A DNA stretch of 45,319 bases from Clostridiales bacterium (GCA_028724525.1 JAQYCV010000033.1:100290-145608); one strand, 5' to 3'; counted from the stretch's first letter, positions 1-8,227 are shown. The notes: generated by a model not told the origin, from the sequence alone. Numbers and translations: made by a program.

Positions 1-755
1 GTAGGCCGGACAACGGTCCTCTCCCCTTCACCCACAAAGCCCTTGTCCGTCCGGTCAAAACGCCGGCGGAGCTTATTGAGGGGCTCGGCCAGAGAGCCAG
101 AAAATTCATGTCGGATCTCCATAGTGGGGACCGGAATGGTGTGCTTGCCCTCTGTCATGCGAGTTTCCTTGGCTTCTCGCCGCTCTTCCTCTGTAGAAAT
201 ATCTTCAATCCGGATGAGCATGGAGGGCTTAGACAGGCCAAGGCTTTGACATATCCGGTCGATCATGTCCCGGGAGGTGCCCAGGATCATGAGGGCGGGT
301 GGCATTTCTTCCAAGAGGGCTCGCCGCATATTTTGTGCCCGCGTTTCATCCGCGAAAATAGCCGCCTTCACAGACTCAATCTTGGTGGCTGCTTTTTTAG
401 CAGAAGAGCCTGCCACAATGGATGACCCATGGATCAGGATCCCATCGTCAATGATATAATTGATCCCGTTTTCTTTGGCCACCTTGATGGCCCGGGTGGA
501 TTTACCTGTACCAGAGGGGCCGACAAAAGCGACCACGGCAATCTGGCTCAAGTTCTGCTTCATTTGTTCTTCCGTCTCTAACTCGGCTGACCGGTTGAGT
601 TCATTGACAGAAGATTTAACGGCAGAGGCTATCCGACCCAGGGGGTTAAAAAGAATTTCCTCCGCCTTAACCGGGGGCAGACGGTCCTGACTATTCTCCG
701 ATCTATCTCGGCTAGCGGACCTATCCCGGCGTTTATGGAAGAGGAAATCGAACAT
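1..755 (-). CDS. P-loop ATPase of unknown function, 3' end outside window
   Basis: The reading frame is open from an ATG at 755 down to the window edge, so the N-terminal 251 residues are visible and the C terminus is missing. A Walker A motif, GPSGTGKST, lies at residues 79-87, followed by a conserved-looking INYIIDDGILIHGSS stretch (98-112) and ALMILGTSRDM (154-164). The first 60 residues are charged and probably flexible. From memory, similar Firmicutes proteins couple this P-loop domain to a C-terminal Asp23-like part, but that part would lie beyond the window and cannot be confirmed. It follows yebC by 58 bp on the same strand and may be cotranscribed with it. The upstream Shine-Dalgarno is weak. 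No specific function can be assigned. Confidence 0.75.
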   Translation of the reverse strand, partial: MFDFLFHKRRDRSASRDRSENSQDRLPPVKAEEILFNPLGRIASAVKSSVNELNRSAELETEEQMKQNLSQIAVVAFVGPSGTGKSTRAIKVAKENGINYIIDDGILIHGSSIVAGSSAKKAATKIESVKAAIFADETRAQNMRRALLEEMPPALMILGTSRDMIDRICQSLGLSKPSMLIRIEDISTEEERREAKETRMTEGKHTIPVPTMEIRHEFSGSLAEPLNKLRRRFDRTDKGFVGEGERTVVRP

Positions 756-813
756 GACTTAATTCTCTTTTCCGCCCCTCTACACTAAGGAGCATATGGC
801 CTCCAGGCGTGGA

Positions 814-1557
814 CTAGTCTTGGTCCGCGTCCTCAGGCATGTCCCAGTTGTGCCAGATATCGTTGACGTCTTCGAAGTCTTCCAGATTCTCCAAAAGCTT
901 CTCCATACGCCCCTGGTCGTCTGGATCTTCCAGCTTGGTCAGGGTCAGGGGCTTATAGTCCACACTAGCATCTTCAATGGCATAGCCCGCTTCTTGCAAG
1001 GCATTCATCACCTGGTGGAATTCATTGGGAGCGGTAACGACGTCATAGTAAGTATCCTGGATGGTGATATCTTCCGCACCCGCGTCTAGGGCCTCCATCA
1101 TAACAGTCTCATCATCGGGATAGCGTTCCTTATCCAGGATAATAGAACCCTTGCGTTCAAACATAAAACCGACAGAGCCGGACTCACCCAGGTTGCCTCC
1201 GGACTTGTCAAAGAGATGGCGAACCTCGCCAGCTGTACGGTTGCGGTTGTCCGTCAAACTCCGCAGAATAACCGCTACGCCACCAGGCCCGTAGCCCTCG
1301 TAGATCATCTCATCGAAGTCAGCAGAATCACTGCTGGAGGCCTTGCTGATCGACCGGTTGATGCTGTCGTTAGGCATGTTGTTGGACTTAGCCTTGCGGA
1401 TAGCATCTTCTAGGGCCCGGTTGGTATTAGGGTCTGGGCCGCCATGCTTGACCGCCATCTGAATTTCCTTACCCAGCTTGGTAAAAATCTGACCCTTGGC
1501 AGCATCTTGGGCACCCTTGCGGCGCTTAATATTATTCCATTTTGAATGTCCGGACAT
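814..1557 (-). CDS. yebC: YebC/PmpR family protein
   Basis: This 247-residue protein has the hallmark N terminus MSGHSKWNNIKRRKGAQDA and the conserved IYEGYGPGGVAV motif near residue 85. The family (TACO1 in mitochondria) was long annotated as a transcriptional regulator; more recent work on the family links it to helping ribosomes through difficult proline-rich stretches. The length matches the family. The acidic C-terminal tail (residues 215-247) is rich in Asp and Glu. The start is preceded by AAAAAGGAG at good spacing. An extended -10 element lies about 75 bp upstream of the start, so it probably heads its own transcript, continuing into the downstream P-loop gene. Confidence 0.95.
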   Translation of the reverse strand: MSGHSKWNNIKRRKGAQDAAKGQIFTKLGKEIQMAVKHGGPDPNTNRALEDAIRKAKSNNMPNDSINRSISKASSSDSADFDEMIYEGYGPGGVAVILRSLTDNRNRTAGEVRHLFDKSGGNLGESGSVGFMFERKGSIILDKERYPDDETVMMEALDAGAEDITIQDTYYDVVTAPNEFHQVMNALQEAGYAIEDASVDYKPLTLTKLEDPDDQGRMEKLLENLEDFEDVNDIWHNWDMPEDADQD

Positions 1558-1627
1558 ATAAACTCCTTTTTAACTGAGCCTTTAGCTCAGATTTGAGCCC
1601 TAAAAAGCTCTTATCAACTAAATTTGA

Positions 1628-1636
1628 TTATAACAA
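1628..1636 (-). promoter_or_regulatory. Extended -10 promoter for yebC
   Basis: The minus strand reads TGTTATAAT here, a perfect TATAAT with the TGn extension, and no convincing -35 box. It lies about 75 bp upstream of the yebC start. The leader between them can form a CTGAGC/GCTCAG hairpin. Confidence 0.5.
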
Positions 1637-1648
1637 AAGCCCTAGAGC

Positions 1649-2332
1649 CTAGTCGATACCCCCTAGCTCATCAGCAACTTTGGGGGCATAGGCTAGGCCC
1701 TCCGGCAGGCAGATGCCCTGGCCCTGGCTTTGTTCAGCTACTATGGCCCGGAGCTCTCCTTCCCTGGCTGGATCCAAGGCTACTAGCCACTCGACATCTA
1801 GGCCAAAATCTGCCGCCTCCTGGTGGAAACCAGCTGCTTCTAGCTTGTAGCGCAGGCTGTCATAAACCGCATAGGAGACCATAACCCGCATTTTAAGCTG
1901 TAAGACCATGGTGACAAGGCCTGCTGCCGCCAGGGCTTGGACGGCAGCTTGGGTATAGCACTTGACCAGGCCTCCGGTTCCCAAGAGGATGCCCCCGAAA
2001 TACCGGACCACCAAAATCTGCGCCTGGTCTACCCCACCCTTGCGCAGGACATCCAGGACGGGCAAGCCCGCTGTCCCCTTGGGCTCACCATCATCAGAAT
2101 ACTTGCCTCCAATTTCTGGGAAGATATGCCGCCAGGCATAAACCCAGTGTCTGGCATCCGGATAACCAGCCCGGCATTGGGTCAGCCTCGCCTCGGCCTC
2201 CTCCCCACTGGTCAAGGGAAGACAAATGCCAATAAAGCGGGACCGACGCTCTTCAAATTCAATTTGAGCCTCCTTGGCAACTGTCGTCCAGGAGGCGGGA
2301 CCGCGATAGTCTGGGGGCAAGATGTTTTCCAT
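1649..2332 (-). CDS. yigZ: YigZ/IMPACT family protein
   Basis: With the start at 2332 (MENILPPDYRGP) the protein has 227 residues, close to the family norm of about 210. The UPF0029/IMPACT signature YSDDGEPKGTAGLPVLDVL lies near residues 90-108, followed by VVRYFGGILLGTGGL near 121-135. The C-terminal part resembles the DUF1949 domain. The biochemical role of bacterial YigZ is unsettled; the eukaryotic homologue IMPACT acts on translation control through Gcn1/Gcn2. The frame stays open for 73 codons upstream, but that extension runs over the divergent gene's promoter and 5' coding region and matches nothing expected, so I placed the start at 2332. It is divergent from the exoprotein at 2408. 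Confidence 0.9.
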   Translation of the reverse strand: MENILPPDYRGPASWTTVAKEAQIEFEERRSRFIGICLPLTSGEEAEARLTQCRAGYPDARHWVYAWRHIFPEIGGKYSDDGEPKGTAGLPVLDVLRKGGVDQAQILVVRYFGGILLGTGGLVKCYTQAAVQALAAAGLVTMVLQLKMRVMVSYAVYDSLRYKLEAAGFHQEAADFGLDVEWLVALDPAREGELRAIVAEQSQGQGICLPEGLAYAPKVADELGGID

Positions 2333-2407
2333 GTATTTATTGTAACAAATTACATCGACAGCAAGCAGGCCGGCCAAAAAGCCTTCCATTGTGGTATTCT
2401 TATCTCT

Positions 2408-3904
2408 ATGCAAAGCATCTTTCTCAATGACCCCAAACTCCCCAAAGGCCCCCGCTTTTACCTGCGGGCTCTTGCCATCTTGGCCCTCATAGGCCTCCAG
2501 TTGGGTGTTTTTTTCCTCCTCTACCAGGAAGAAAAGTCCAAACAAAGCCAAGAAGTCCAGGCCACGGACCCGCCCCGGCAGGTGACAGCTACTGCGCCCC
2601 CACCGCCCCAGGCTCTATCCATTAAGGACCCCGACATGCAGGATTTGCTGAATGACTACTTCGGCCCCCTGCCCCAGGTTCTAGCTAAGGACAAAAAAGC
2701 CTATAAAAGCCTTTATCCCGTGAAGGGGATCTATCTCGGTTCTGGTAAGGATTTAGAAGCCGGCCTCGAACTTGCTAGCACTACAGAAGTCAATGCCTTT
2801 GTCATCGATGTCAAAGAATCTTGGGGACTCACCTATAAGTCCCAGGTCCCCTTAGCCCAAGAAATGGGGGCGGACTCCGGCACGATTGATCTCCCTGCCA
2901 CCTTTGCCCGCTGTCACGAAGCTGGTGTAAAGGTCATTGCCCGGCTGGTCTGCTTTAAAGATGAAGTCATGCCCCAGGCCCGGCCCGACCTCTGCATCCA
3001 GGATAAGGACGGCAAGCTCCTCTACTACCCCTTAGAGGGTGGTCTAGCCTTTGCGGACCCCTATAATCCTGAAGTCTGGGCCTATCTCCTGGATATTGCC
3101 CGAGAGGTCGTAGTCATGGGAGCAGATGAAATTCAGTTTGACTATGTCCGCTTTCCCACAGGATCACCGGAATCAGGCGCTGACCCGAGTTTTGCCAGAG
3201 TCGAAGAAAAGATTCCTAAGCAATACGCCATCAATCGCTTCTTAGAAACCGCCAGAATTGAAATTCAAGAAAAGTTAGGCGTTCCCATCTCCGCGGACCT
3301 TTTCTCTATTGTTATGTCATCTGAAGTAGATGGCCAGCTCATTGGACAGAACTGGTCCACCATTGGCTTGACTGGGATTGACTGCATTTGCCCCATGATT
3401 TACCCCTCCCACTACGCCAACGCCTCTTTAGGCAGCCAGGGCAATGGCGTGGGCTCCTATATTGGGCGGGACTTTTTCCCTGCTCCTGATACCGAACCCT
3501 ACGCTGTTATTGAGAACGCCATTATAGATGGGGAACGCGCGAGCAAGCAGGCTGGCTATACCCGGCTAAGGCCTTGGCTTCAAGCCTTTACAGCTTCTTG
3601 GCTCCCCCAGGGGTATTTTATAGAATACGGCGGTGGACAAATTCGCCAGCAAATTGATGCTGTCTATGCGGCAGGCTACGGAGAATGGCTCCTTTGGGAT
3701 GCCGATTATAGCTATCCCCAAGATGCTTTTATGTCGCAGGCAGAGGCCCAGGTCCAGGAAAGCCAGCAAGCTCAAGCCAGCCAGGCCCAGGCCCAAGAAC
3801 TAGCCTCAGAGCAGGCCTCTGAATCGGCTGCCCTGGCCGAACTCGGAGGAGAAGGCCAGCCGGTCTTCCCAGTCGCGACCGCCCCCCTAGGCCAAGGCCA
3901 CTAA
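2408..3904 (+). CDS. Membrane-anchored putative glycoside hydrolase (DUF4015)
   Basis: Starting at 2408 the product has 498 residues: a short cytoplasmic leader, one hydrophobic anchor (about residues 18-40), a Pro/Ala/Gln linker, then a DUF4015-type (beta/alpha)-barrel. Typical family stretches are VNAFVIDVKESWGLTYKS, KVIARLVCFKD and GADEIQFDYVRFP. The aspartates and glutamates in these motifs are the expected active-site candidates, but no substrate is established for the family. The last 70 residues are a low-complexity Gln/Ala/Ser/Glu tail. The frame is open further upstream (to 1937) but that part is antisense to yigZ. There is no Shine-Dalgarno before this ATG; a TATTCT box ends 7 nt before it, so a leaderless transcript is possible. 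Confidence 0.85.
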   Translation: MQSIFLNDPKLPKGPRFYLRALAILALIGLQLGVFFLLYQEEKSKQSQEVQATDPPRQVTATAPPPPQALSIKDPDMQDLLNDYFGPLPQVLAKDKKAYKSLYPVKGIYLGSGKDLEAGLELASTTEVNAFVIDVKESWGLTYKSQVPLAQEMGADSGTIDLPATFARCHEAGVKVIARLVCFKDEVMPQARPDLCIQDKDGKLLYYPLEGGLAFADPYNPEVWAYLLDIAREVVVMGADEIQFDYVRFPTGSPESGADPSFARVEEKIPKQYAINRFLETARIEIQEKLGVPISADLFSIVMSSEVDGQLIGQNWSTIGLTGIDCICPMIYPSHYANASLGSQGNGVGSYIGRDFFPAPDTEPYAVIENAIIDGERASKQAGYTRLRPWLQAFTASWLPQGYFIEYGGGQIRQQIDAVYAAGYGEWLLWDADYSYPQDAFMSQAEAQVQESQQAQASQAQAQELASEQASESAALAELGGEGQPVFPVATAPLGQGH

Positions 3905-3935
3905 GCTCTCAAGAACCAGTTAGCTAGTCCGCCCC

Positions 3936-4286
3936 TTAATTCGCAAAAATATAGTGGACAATTTGTTGAATGATAGCCAGATCCTGAGCAGGTAGCTGCT
4001 CAATAAACTCTAGCTTGCGGCAGCTAAAATCGAACGACTTTAACTGGGATACAATGATTTGCCCATGGGTCTGGGTAGTGTCAGGCAAACTATAGCGCGT
4101 GGGAAAGTTTTTGACTGTGCTAGTGATAGGACAAACAACGGCAAATCCGGTAGTAAGGTTAAATTGGTATTTCGATATGACAAGGGCAGGCCTTCGTTTT
4201 TTGATTTCCTTACCGCTGGCCGGATCAAAATCGATCCAAACAATGTCGCCCTCTGCAGGAACATATTGATCTCGTGTGTGGTCCAC
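3936..4286 (-). CDS. mazF: MazF/PemK-type endoribonuclease toxin
   Basis: This 116-residue protein shows the MazF/PemK fold signature: GDIVWIDFDPASGKEIKKRR followed by PALVIS, then VVCPITST and HGQIIVSQLKSFDF. Family members cleave mRNA at short sequence motifs when freed from the antitoxin. The arginine after the KEIKK run and the Thr/Ser in PITST match the usual active-site neighbourhood. It starts with GTG at 4286, preceded by AAGGAG at 9-nt spacing, 27 bp downstream of the antitoxin. It looks intact and at full family length (110-120 residues). Confidence 0.9.
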   Translation of the reverse strand: MDHTRDQYVPAEGDIVWIDFDPASGKEIKKRRPALVISKYQFNLTTGFAVVCPITSTVKNFPTRYSLPDTTQTHGQIIVSQLKSFDFSCRKLEFIEQLPAQDLAIIQQIVHYIFAN

Positions 4287-4313
4287 TGAATTTTACTCCT
4301 TAAGATACAAAGG

Positions 4314-4544
4314 CTATATCTCTTCTTTGCCAGCTGCAGGCACATCTTGCCAATAGTCCGCCTCATAAAAGGCATCCGGTTCAGCTACACGAAAAGGATC
4401 CGTAATTTCAGGTACCATGATGATGGATCCATTTTGGGTATACGTAACCATATAGTCTTTGCCACTTTTGAGCTTAACTTCCTCTGCTCCAGGAAGTGTT
4501 ACTACAATAGAGCTCCCCTGTTTTCTGGTTCTAGTTTTTTTCAT
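4314..4544 (-). CDS. mazE: MazE-like antitoxin (AbrB/SpoVT fold)
   Basis: A 76-residue protein immediately upstream of the toxin. The N-terminal 45 residues have the swapped-hairpin AbrB pattern: a basic start, then SSIVVTLPGAEEVKLKSGK and a beta strand YMVTYTQNGSIIMVP. The acidic C-terminal part (residues 47-76, rich in D, E, W and Y) is the expected toxin-wrapping segment. GGAGGTGGT precedes the ATG. In this family the antitoxin represses its own operon, and the upstream region contains overlapping palindromes that suit this. Confidence 0.85.
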   Translation of the reverse strand: MKKTRTRKQGSSIVVTLPGAEEVKLKSGKDYMVTYTQNGSIIMVPEITDPFRVAEPDAFYEADYWQDVPAAGKEEI

Positions 4545-4557
4545 ATTACCACCTCCG

Positions 4558-4595
4558 GCAACACGAGAATAACATAGTTACACTGAGTGTTGCAA
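4558..4595 (-). promoter_or_regulatory. mazEF promoter with palindromic operator
   Basis: On the minus strand TTGCAA (4590-4595) and TTATTC (4567-4572) are separated by 17 bp. They are overlapped by a perfect ACACTGAGTGT palindrome (4580-4590) and a wider GCAACAC/GTGTTGC inverted repeat (4558-4564 and 4587-4593). Placement over the promoter suggests autoregulation by the antitoxin; this is inference from position and symmetry. Confidence 0.5.
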
Positions 4596-4867
4596 GATGT
4601 TGTTTCAAGATATTAAAGGGGCCACTAAAGGGAAAAAGTAAGTTCCACATCAAAGGGAGGGAAGCAGAATTTAGTCTTACAGGAAAAACCATTGTGAATT
4701 AAGTCTTACACTCAGCTAAGTTGTTGAACCCACTGAGGAGGGCCTCCCCATGGGCTTAAAAATTCGCAAGTAGTGGGTGGCCAGATGTCTATGTTGCTTC
4801 GGGTTTGATCACGTCCCTAAAATGGTGTAAATGTAGAAAGAGCCAGAAATCAATCTACTGCGTATAA

Positions 4868-4906
4868 AAAGTTGGCAAACCCCTGATTTGGCGGACTTGC
4901 CAACCA
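4868..4906. repeat. R2 hairpin repeat, copy a
   Basis: GTTGGCAA (4871-4878) and TTGCCAAC (4897-4904) form an 8-bp perfect stem around TGATTTGGCGGA. Related copies lie at 22701, 26208 and 26282. Confidence 0.7.
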
Positions 4907-5012
4907 ACAGTACCACCTAGCAAAAGTAGCCTAATATAAAATTAAGAAAGGCAATTACAAATTTACACACTATTGGGGACTAGACCTCAGATTTCCGGAT
5001 TATCCGTCATTA

Positions 5013-5128
5013 TTGCAGCTAATGGGTGGGCCCTTGGGCAAATTTGCAAGAAGTGGATGCTAATGAGGGCAAATCTGCAGCTAATGGGCGCTTTGGGTAC
5101 GGAGACCCACCCATTACTTGGAAACTTG
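5013..5128. repeat. R1 element, copy a (three direct motifs plus one inverted)
   Basis: The motif, roughly TTTGCARSTARTGGRTGG, occurs at 5013-5030, 5043-5060 and 5074-5091 in direct orientation and inverted at 5106-5128. The steps between motifs are 30, 31 and about 32 bp. The second copy of the element at 22760-22875 has the same layout. Flanks around 4990 (ATTTCCGGATT) and 5143 (GAAATCCGAAAT) are themselves nearly inverted repeats. Confidence 0.75.
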
Positions 5129-5249
5129 TCTGAAATCCAAGAAATCCGAAATAATTGCTAGAGTGGGCTACATAAACTGTCACTGGTCCTTGACCGATAA
5201 AGCGGCGCCGTAGGCGCCATTGACTGTTCATGAGACCCGGTCTTAGTTA

Positions 5250-5287
5250 ATCAAGAAAATAAGGGACCGCCTAACTGACGGTCCCTT
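5250..5287 (-). terminator. Rho-independent terminator of serS
   Basis: On the minus strand AAGGGACCG and CGGTCCCTT form a perfect 9-bp stem with a 9-nt loop, followed by ATTTTCTTGATT. It lies 28 bp after the serS stop. Confidence 0.9.
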
Positions 5288-5314
5288 AGGGTAGCAAGAT
5301 TTATTGACTAAGCT

Positions 5315-6622
5315 CTACTTGCGAGGCTCTAAGACTTCTTGGCCCTGCATATAGGGGCGGAGAACTTCAGGAATAATTACACTGCCATCTGCCTGCTGAT
5401 TTTGCTCCAAAATGGCTGGGAAAATCCGGGAAGTGGCAAGGCCAGACCCGTTAAGGCTGTGCAGGAATTCCGGCTTGTTGCCATCTTGGCGGCGGAAGCG
5501 GAGGTTCGTACGCCGCGCCTGGTAATCGCCTGAGGTGGAAACAGAGGATACCTCTTTATAACCGCCCATAGAGGGAATGTAGACCTCAATATCCCAGGTT
5601 TCCCGCATGGAGGCCGAGACATCACCTGCGGCCAGCTTGACCAGCTGGTAGTGGAGGCCTAGTTTTTCAACCAGGCTGCAGGCCTTTGTAATGAGCTCTT
5701 TTAAGGCCGCCTCATCGTCTTCTGGCTTCACGAATTGGAACATTTCCACCTTATTAAATTGGTGGCCGCGGATCATGCCCCGCTCGTCTGCCCGGTAGGA
5801 ACCCGCTTCTCTCCGATAGCAGGGGGTGTAGGCAAAACACTTAATAGGAAGGTCCGCTTCGTCTAAGATATCATCCCGGTAGAGGTTGACTAGGGCAGTC
5901 TCTGCTGTAGGCAGGAGGAAACGGCCAAAGCCTTGGCCGTATTCATCGTCTTCCTTGCCTTGGAGCCGGAGCTGGAAGACATCTTCCGAGAATTTGGGGA
6001 ATTGGCCAGCGCCCAGGCCGCAGGCATAGTTGAGGATGTGGGGCGGGAGGATCATTTCATAGCCATCTTTAATGTGCTCATTAATAAAGAAGTTGAGCAG
6101 GGCCCATTCCAGGCGGGCTCCCTGGCCCCTATACATCCAAAAACCAGAACCGGAAAGTTTACTGCCCCGTTCATAATCGATTAAGCCCAGACTTTCGGCT
6201 AAATCCACATGGTGCTTAGGCTTAAAGGCGAATTGAGGTTTTTCCTTAAAGGTCTTCATCACCTGGTTATTTTCCTTGCCGCCTGCAACCACGCCATCAT
6301 GGGGCATATTGGGCAAGCCGATCATAAATTGGTATTGGGCATTGTCTAAAGCCTGGAGTTCGACTTCTTTATTTTTGATCTCCTCGGAAACCTGCTTGAG
6401 TTCTTCTAAGAGGGCAGTTGCATCCTGACCAGCTTTTTTGAGCTTGGGAATCTCCGCAGACTTGCTATTGCGCAGGGCCTTCAGTTCTTCCGTTTCATGA
6501 ATCAGAGCTCTGCATTCTTTGTCTTGCTCCAGAAAGTGACTAAGATCTAGGTCGTAACCCCGCTTAGCCAGAGCTTTCACCACAGTATCCGGATCATTGC
6601 GCAACAAATTAATATCTAACAT
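5315..6622 (-). CDS. serS: Serine--tRNA ligase
   Basis: A 435-residue class II synthetase, the usual length, that charges tRNA-Ser. The N-terminal coiled-coil arm (about residues 30-105, alternating Glu/Lys/Leu) is followed by the catalytic core with motif 2 (FAYTPCYRREAGS, then GMIRGHQFNKVEMF) and motif 3 (NGSGLATSRIFPAILEQNQ). The start at MLDINLLRNDP is chosen because AGGAAGAGGAATT sits just before it; an in-frame start 24 nt upstream would overrun that Shine-Dalgarno. No T-box leader is visible: only 87 bp separate it from the upstream hydrolase gene, so the two are probably cotranscribed, with a possible TATAAT at 6684-6689 in the gap. Confidence 0.97.
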   Translation of the reverse strand: MLDINLLRNDPDTVVKALAKRGYDLDLSHFLEQDKECRALIHETEELKALRNSKSAEIPKLKKAGQDATALLEELKQVSEEIKNKEVELQALDNAQYQFMIGLPNMPHDGVVAGGKENNQVMKTFKEKPQFAFKPKHHVDLAESLGLIDYERGSKLSGSGFWMYRGQGARLEWALLNFFINEHIKDGYEMILPPHILNYACGLGAGQFPKFSEDVFQLRLQGKEDDEYGQGFGRFLLPTAETALVNLYRDDILDEADLPIKCFAYTPCYRREAGSYRADERGMIRGHQFNKVEMFQFVKPEDDEAALKELITKACSLVEKLGLHYQLVKLAAGDVSASMRETWDIEVYIPSMGGYKEVSSVSTSGDYQARRTNLRFRRQDGNKPEFLHSLNGSGLATSRIFPAILEQNQQADGSVIIPEVLRPYMQGQEVLEPRK

Positions 6623-6709
6623 AATTCCTCTTCCTTTCTGCTCCATGCGTGCAGGCTTAGGTATTTAAACATAGCTTTTATTGATTATAGCCCAAGCTAG
6701 GGTCTCCGG

Positions 6710-8113
6710 CTATCTTTGATGCTTGGGATGGGCTTGTAGGGAAACGCCCGTCAGGGCCGCCGCGCTAGCACACAAGGCCTGGAAGGCAGGAAGCAGGTCT
6801 TGGTCATCAAAATCAAAGGCGGGATGGTGGTGGGACGTGGCCGTATGGGTGCCCAGCATGAGGTGCATAACCTGGCCTCCCTGGTGGAGGACTTGATTCA
6901 TCCAAGTGACAACATCCTCAGAGGCGGCGAAATCAGGGCAGACCTCAGTCTGAAAACCCAACTTGGACAAGACCGGAGCTAGCTGGGCTCCTGCTTGGGC
7001 ATAAGCATCGCAATAGCTAGGGTCTAGGGCTTCTGCGTAGCCCTCGCGGGTCAACTGGTAGCTGAGCTCTCTGGCCTGGCAGTTTCCCTGAACCAGCGTT
7101 TTCATCTTACTTTCTAAGTCTTGCATGGTCTTCGCATCCGTCGCCCGAATTTCAAACTCCATCTGGGCGGACTCGGGGATGACATTGGGCAGTTGACCCG
7201 CCTCCAAGCGACCCACATTGAGATAGGCCTTACTGTGGCCATATTGGGTAAGGGTATGTAAATTTAAGGCCAGGCTAGCAGCTGCTAAAAGGGCATTTTT
7301 ACCGATTTCCGGAGCCGAGGCCGCATGGGCTGCTTGCCCCTGAATCGCAAGCATGAATTTTTGGCTAGCCAGAAAGCCCCGGGTCGCCAGACCGATCTTA
7401 CCAGAAGGCATACCCAGGCCCAGATGGCAGGCAAACATGTAATCCACCCCATCTGCCAAGCCTTTATTGACCATGCTGTAGGCTCCCCGGCAGGACTCTT
7501 CTGCCGGCTGAAAAACTAGGCGAAGCTTGCCCTGGAAGTTAGGGTTGGCCGCGATAAGCCTGGCTAGACCAAGTCCCAAGGCAATATGCCCATCATGGGC
7601 ACAGGCATGGCAGGCTTGTCCATTAATTTGGGCAAAGTTTTCCTTGGCCGGCGGATGGTTCTCGGCTTGGCTTTCCGCGATAGCCAGGGCATCTATATCG
7701 AAGCGGAAGAGTAAGGAAGGACCAGTCTGACCCGAGTCCCAATCCGCTATCACACCCGTATAAGAATCCAGAATTTCATCAAAGACGTGGTCATCAATTG
7801 GCATCTGAGCCGCATGATTGCCAGTCCGCTTGTCTGGGGCAGTGGTCCCTTGCTGAACCTGCCTAAAAAGCTCCGTTAACTTAGATCGAGCTATCCCACT
7901 CCGGGACCAATAATGCTCTTTGCTGGCCTCACTCGGCAGGGCCAGGCGGTCTTCCGTGTGCAAAGCTTTCCCCAACTGAATAGACCAGCCTAGGTCGACA
8001 AGGCGAGCGGCAATCTCCAGGCTAGTCCGAAACTCTAGCCAGCCCGGCTCGGCAATGCTATGGAAAAAACGGCGGTCAGCAATTAATGGCTGGGCGGGTG
8101 CTGGTGTCGGCAT
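6710..8113 (-). CDS. M20D metallopeptidase, AbgA-like amidohydrolase
   Basis: A 467-residue zinc amidohydrolase of the M20 family, closest by eye to AbgA, the p-aminobenzoyl-glutamate hydrolase subunit: ERRFFHS-like start with AEPGWLEFRTS, RFDIDAL, QPAEES and the late GTHTATSHHHPAFDFDD. Metal ligands expected are in HACAHDGH (where the family usually has HACGHDGH), the EE of QPAEES, and the late histidines. The central lid domain (about 230-340) carries GQAAHAASAPEIGKNAL. The related enzyme cleaves p-aminobenzoyl-glutamate, a folate breakdown product; the substrate here is inferred only. An extended -10 (TGTTATGAT) lies upstream. A partner AbgB gene is not adjacent. Confidence 0.85.
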   Translation of the reverse strand: MPTPAPAQPLIADRRFFHSIAEPGWLEFRTSLEIAARLVDLGWSIQLGKALHTEDRLALPSEASKEHYWSRSGIARSKLTELFRQVQQGTTAPDKRTGNHAAQMPIDDHVFDEILDSYTGVIADWDSGQTGPSLLFRFDIDALAIAESQAENHPPAKENFAQINGQACHACAHDGHIALGLGLARLIAANPNFQGKLRLVFQPAEESCRGAYSMVNKGLADGVDYMFACHLGLGMPSGKIGLATRGFLASQKFMLAIQGQAAHAASAPEIGKNALLAAASLALNLHTLTQYGHSKAYLNVGRLEAGQLPNVIPESAQMEFEIRATDAKTMQDLESKMKTLVQGNCQARELSYQLTREGYAEALDPSYCDAYAQAGAQLAPVLSKLGFQTEVCPDFAASEDVVTWMNQVLHQGGQVMHLMLGTHTATSHHHPAFDFDDQDLLPAFQALCASAAALTGVSLQAHPKHQR

Positions 8114-8192
8114 AAGGGGACCTCAACTTCTTTCGTATGGGCAAATCATAACACGAATGATCAAGCGGGACGGCTTAAGTCTGATTGGGCCA

Positions 8193-8227
8193 AATTAAAA
8201 GGAGCCAGTCCGAATTGGACCAGCTCC
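8193..8227 (-). terminator. Rho-independent terminator after rplL
   Basis: On the minus strand an 11-bp stem (GGAGCTGGTCC / GGACTGGCTCC, with two G-U pairs) and an AATTC loop are followed by TTTTAATTT. A second hairpin, AACCAGC-agg-GCTGGTT, lies at 8241-8257 between it and the rplL stop. This marks the end of the ribosomal operon before rpoBC would normally begin. Confidence 0.9.

Larger units (their letters stand above)
4596..5249. other. Intergenic repeat-bearing stretch upstream of mazEF
   Basis: About 650 bp without a credible gene. It contains the R2 hairpin (4868-4906), the R1 element (5013-5128), one isolated copy of the R1 motif (CGCAAGTAGTGGGTGG near 4768), a pair of short direct repeats containing AGTCTTACA (around 4672 and 4702) and a GGCGCC-gta-GGCGCC hairpin near 5204-5218. 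Short open frames here are unsupported. Confidence 0.6.

Noticed and set aside
1937-2407. 157-codon upstream extension of the DUF4015 protein
   Set aside because: It is antisense to yigZ, contains no signal peptide or family similarity, and the membrane anchor begins only after residue 2408.
2333-2551. 73-codon N-terminal extension of YigZ
   Set aside because: It overlaps the 5' part of the divergent exoprotein gene, and family length fits the start at 2332.
5013-5128. R1 as a mini CRISPR array
   Set aside because: Motifs are degenerate, only about 12 bp separate them, one copy is inverted, and no cas gene is in the window.
4973-5161. Open frames on both strands across the R1 element
   Set aside because: They arise from the repeated 16-18-bp motif itself; the second R1 copy does not preserve the frame.
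6623-6709. T-box leader for serS (and for glyS at 30568)
   Set aside because: The serS gap is only 87 bp without the T-box core, and glyS overlaps rpoZ, leaving no space for a leader.
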